A stretch of DNA of 64,000 nucleotides, taken from CBDEUK01 sp965250225. GTDB taxonomy: Bacteria; Pseudomonadota; Gammaproteobacteria; Eutrophobiales; Eutrophobiaceae. A program made the translations under genes and the position numbers. Position 1 is the first letter of the stretch, and each line of letters starts with the position of its first letter. Below are positions 61,340-64,000 of the stretch, piece by piece. The notes under the pieces are model-generated. The model saw only the letters and a program-made list of their open reading frames with translations. It was not told where the DNA came from and searched no databases. Where the stretch lies: the NCBI GenBank assembly GCA_965250225.1, contig CBDFNQ010000038.1:1-64000 (forward strand), read 5' to 3'.

Positions 61340-62773
61340 CTAGCTCATAAAACCTAATGGAAAGGCTGAACCACTACTCCAAAAATTGCTTAGATTCGGC
61401 AAGATAAACTGCATCTCAGTACTAGTAGGACTAATGCCAAACCAGTTTGCCAGTTCAAGATAATATTCATCGACTGATGTTGTGGGCAATATACGACCAC
61501 GGCCAATATCTAAAGAATTACCCGTTGCCAGTGAGGTCGGATATGAACCGTAGACATTACCACCGTTGACTGTACCAGGACCAAGCACCATGACGTTACC
61601 ACCCCAGGCGTGATCAGACCCTGAACCATTAAACGTTAAAGTGCGTGCAAAATCAGAAGCTATAAATAATGTGACCTTACCCGCCGCACCAATTTCAAGA
61701 ATGGCATCATGTACGGCCTTTAATGTTTGGCTGATTTTTGCCATCTGTGATCCGTGTCGGTTGAGTAGGTCACCGTGATTATCAAAGCCACCTTCTGACA
61801 CATAAAATATCTGACGTGTTTGACCTAATGATTCCTGAATAGCTATTGTTTTAATAACCTGTTCCATTTCACGACCCAGTGAATTATTCGGAAACTGTGT
61901 AGCGAGATTGATTGCCTCAGAGTTTGTGTTGTAATTAATAGCACTCTGAATGGCACCGCCCTTCTTACTCGAAAAGGTATCTGCCAGCAAATTTGCATAG
62001 GTTGCACTGGTCAGGCTGTCTGTTGAGCGAGTCAATATCCTGTCAAGTGCACTACCACCACCATAACCATTCAGCAGGTTTGCTCCACTGTTTTCACTTA
62101 AGACATAAGGTACGGTGGATGTGCCTGTGATCATTGTGTTTTCACCATCAAGTGAATAACAAATGGACAATGCGGAATTCGCATTGACAGTATCGTTGAT
62201 CAGATCAGAACATCTTCCAGCCCAACCTGTTAAACCATCACGTGTTTGCGGAACCGCAGTTTGCCAGGAACGTTGATGATCTGAATGGGAAAATAAACCA
62301 ACCGGCAAACCTACATTATTGTTATTTCTGTTTTGGTATTGGCTTAAAGTCACGGGCTCAACCAATGTTCCAATATTCGCCACACAGGCCAGGCTTCCAT
62401 TATTATACAAATCACGGCACTCTGGCATGTTTGGATGAAAAGCAAACTGACGTCCGAATTGATCCGTTATCGCTGTGTTGGCCAGACTTGCTATCGGTAT
62501 AGCAGCAGCTGTTCTTACTGCTGCGTAATCAGCATGCTCACTCGGCTCATATGGTATCAACGTATTGTGGGAGTCATTACCGCCACCAAGAAACAGACAG
62601 ATGATTGCTTTGTAATCAGACTGCGGAACAGCTGCCGCTGCAGACTGCGTCATTGCCAATGACAACATTTGTGATAAGGCCGCTGTTGAGGACATCGCTG
62701 CACAACCACTACTGTATTTTAGAAAATTTCTTCTTGATGAACTATGTTTTGATTTGTTTGTTTTAGTACTCAT
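61340..62773 (-). CDS. DUF1501 family Tat-exported protein
   Basis: The 477-residue protein has a twin-arginine-like signal SRRNFLK (13-19) followed by a hydrophobic stretch ending QSAAAA. The body is of the DUF1501 type (alkaline-phosphatase/sulfatase superfamily relative): AIICLFLGGGNDSHNTLIPYE near residue 56, GLFSHSDHQRSWQTA around 155, FYVSEGGFDNHGDLLNRHGSQMAKISQTLKA and TLFIASDFARTLTFNGSGSDHAWGG. The metal-type residues (GGGNDSHN, DFAR, GSDHAWGG) are intact. The function of these proteins is unknown. They usually pair with a DUF1800 protein, as here. Confidence 0.9.
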   Translation of the reverse strand: MSTKTNKSKHSSSRRNFLKYSSGCAAMSSTAALSQMLSLAMTQSAAAAVPQSDYKAIICLFLGGGNDSHNTLIPYEPSEHADYAAVRTAAAIPIASLANTAITDQFGRQFAFHPNMPECRDLYNNGSLACVANIGTLVEPVTLSQYQNRNNNNVGLPVGLFSHSDHQRSWQTAVPQTRDGLTGWAGRCSDLINDTVNANSALSICYSLDGENTMITGTSTVPYVLSENSGANLLNGYGGGSALDRILTRSTDSLTSATYANLLADTFSSKKGGAIQSAINYNTNSEAINLATQFPNNSLGREMEQVIKTIAIQESLGQTRQIFYVSEGGFDNHGDLLNRHGSQMAKISQTLKAVHDAILEIGAAGKVTLFIASDFARTLTFNGSGSDHAWGGNVMVLGPGTVNGGNVYGSYPTSLATGNSLDIGRGRILPTTSVDEYYLELANWFGISPTSTEMQFILPNLSNFWSSGSAFPLGFMS

Positions 62774-62816
62774 AATAAGTTCCTCGGTCTTGATCGATTT
62801 ATGTCGTTAACTGGAA

Positions 62817-64000
62817 TCAACGCACCACACACTCAGGTGCTTCTACCAAAGACAAAATCGTACCCTCTGTAATATCTTTCACTCGAGACGATGCGCTTGT
62901 CGCTTCCTGCCGAGTAATGTTGAATAGCGTTCTCAAAAAATTAAAGTTGACGTTACCACCACACAGGTGAACATTTAATTCATCGAAAAATGTTCGTGTG
63001 CCTGCGGTTAATAACAAATTTTCCCAGTATGAGAAATCAACAATGACATTGAGTTCGCGTCGTTGATCATTATGAAGGCGATAATAGACACCAGTGTCAT
63101 CAGCTTCTCTGATGTGATGTCGAAAAACATCAGCCAGATCAATGATGGAAGTTGTATTAATAATTTGAAATTCCGGAGAAGTAAGCGTGCCATTCACCAC
63201 ATCATTTGGATCGGGCGTATAATTCGTAACGGCACCCGGTGCCTGATAGTCCGGTAAATAAAAGTTAAATACAGTTGGTGAACGGTGTGGGCCTTGTTCA
63301 AAATCATCGCTTAAATCCGGTAATGCTAGACGGCCATTTGTGTAATTTGAACTTGCGTTAAATAATCTTAGAAAAGCAGTGAACCGTAAGATAGGCTCAA
63401 TGACACGCGTGGCCTCAGTGCCACCGTTAAATATTTCAACACCGATTACTCTTTGCGTACGACTATTTCGTCTAACCACTGTCGTGTAATTATTAAGGTT
63501 ATGATCCGATAATAAGATTGCTTTAAGAACCTTACTAAAATCACCAGAAGTATTTACGAATACCGCTGAAATTTCTGCAACATAGGCTGGAGAAGGATTT
63601 GACATGACAAACCGTTGAATTAGACGCCTGGAAATAAAAGGCGCTGTATTGGGATGTGTGCTCAATAGAGAAATTATAGCGTCCATGTCTTGACCAACAT
63701 CCTGTCCAGCTGGAAATATCGACCCATTGGCTAATTCAGTTAAATCCTTTGCGTCTGTATCATGTTCCGAATTATCAAATACCATTGGTAGCGACCAGAC
63801 AGGACTACCACTGCCAAAATTCATCAAGGCATAATGCCAACCAGTAAATACACGCGCCATGGTTTTAATGGTTTCATTTGTATAGGTATCAATTAAATTA
63901 CCGTTGATGTCGGTCTGAAACGTGCCATCAGGATTTAATTCATGTAACCCAATAGAAAACAGCTGCATAATTTCACGTGCATAATTTTCATCAGGAAAAC
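62817..64000 (-). CDS. DUF1800 family protein, 5' end outside window
   Basis: The C-terminal 394 or so residues are present and the frame is open to the window edge. The last bases encode ENYAREIMQLFSIGLHELN, the DUF1800 signature, so translation does not begin at the Met at 63968. Other family stretches are RVFTGWHYALMNFG, FISRRLIQRFVMSNPSPAYV and GPHRSPTVFNFYLPDYQAPG. Its role is unknown. It stands directly upstream of the DUF1501 gene, the universal partnership for these families. Confidence 0.9.
   Translation of the reverse strand, partial: FPDENYAREIMQLFSIGLHELNPDGTFQTDINGNLIDTYTNETIKTMARVFTGWHYALMNFGSGSPVWSLPMVFDNSEHDTDAKDLTELANGSIFPAGQDVGQDMDAIISLLSTHPNTAPFISRRLIQRFVMSNPSPAYVAEISAVFVNTSGDFSKVLKAILLSDHNLNNYTTVVRRNSRTQRVIGVEIFNGGTEATRVIEPILRFTAFLRLFNASSNYTNGRLALPDLSDDFEQGPHRSPTVFNFYLPDYQAPGAVTNYTPDPNDVVNGTLTSPEFQIINTTSIIDLADVFRHHIREADDTGVYYRLHNDQRRELNVIVDFSYWENLLLTAGTRTFFDELNVHLCGGNVNFNFLRTLFNITRQEATSASSRVKDITEGTILSLVEAPECVVR

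Overview
The window reads as chromosome of a moderately AT-rich gammaproteobacterium with a methylotrophic or methanotrophic lifestyle. The housekeeping order murJ-ribF-ileS-lspA-ispH, divergent from rpsT, is the gammaproteobacterial arrangement. The pair fchA/mtdA, whose products closely resemble the serine-cycle methylotroph enzymes as I remember them, points to tetrahydrofolate-linked one-carbon metabolism. This assignment is inferred from gene content only; no 16S gene is present.

Layout. 1-7.8 kb: a partial ankyrin-type secreted protein, a membrane-anchored retropepsin-like protease, an AGCS symporter, nadC, the divergent fchA/mtdA pair, a Sel1/SPOR protein and two tandem paralogues of unknown function. 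7.9-23.1 kb: a sorting-signal (VPLPA/PEP-CTERM-like) protein, tRNA-Thr(CGU), an Irr-like Fur regulator, thiO, ispH, lspA, ileS, ribF, murJ, rpsT, proB, obgE, rpmA, an rplU with a fused helix-hairpin-helix tail, and ispB. 23.1-29.4 kb: a small GIY-YIG nuclease between inverted copies of a structured repeat, a PrsT-like TPR lipoprotein, a WecA-like glycosyl-phosphate transferase and a toxin-antitoxin pair with a clear palindromic operator.

29.7-55.2 kb is a large exopolysaccharide locus, nearly all on the minus strand: a fused exosortase/EpsI protein (XrtD-like), four glycosyltransferases, a WcaF-like acetyltransferase, Wzy- and Wzx-like proteins, a sulfotransferase, two methyltransferases, a secreted hydrolase-like protein, GDP-fucose genes (fcl, gmd), galE, and the envelope export machinery (PEP-CTERM-associated ATPase, tyrosine autokinase, GumC/Wzc-like chain-length protein, outer-membrane barrel, Wza-like export protein). 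Together they suggest a sulfated, possibly fucose-containing polymer exported in step with exosortase-anchored proteins. The core from about 32.7 to 41.2 kb is visibly AT-richer than its flanks. Toxin-antitoxin modules, a Fic protein, a decayed gene carrying a 145-bp MITE-like insertion and many repeats sit between the nucleotide-sugar genes.

55.7-64 kb: a partial type II secretion set (gspC, gspD, gspE) on the plus strand, then on the minus strand a DUF1800 gene (cut by the window end), a DUF1501 Tat substrate and two paralogous secreted proteins with VPLPA-type sorting tails.

The intergenic spaces are filled with modular palindromic repeats that share the ends TGGATNCCG...CGGNATGACG but have different interiors. 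At least three longer subfamilies (about 77, 53 and 100-125 bp) can be recognised. They supply the C-terminal codons of fcl and create many spurious ORFs. The most unusual items are this repeat superfamily and its link to the GIY-YIG cassette, the MITE with a perfect 9-bp target duplication, a heptanucleotide array just before the tyrosine-kinase start codon, the L21-HhH fusion, and the DUF1800/DUF1501/VPLPA-protein locus.
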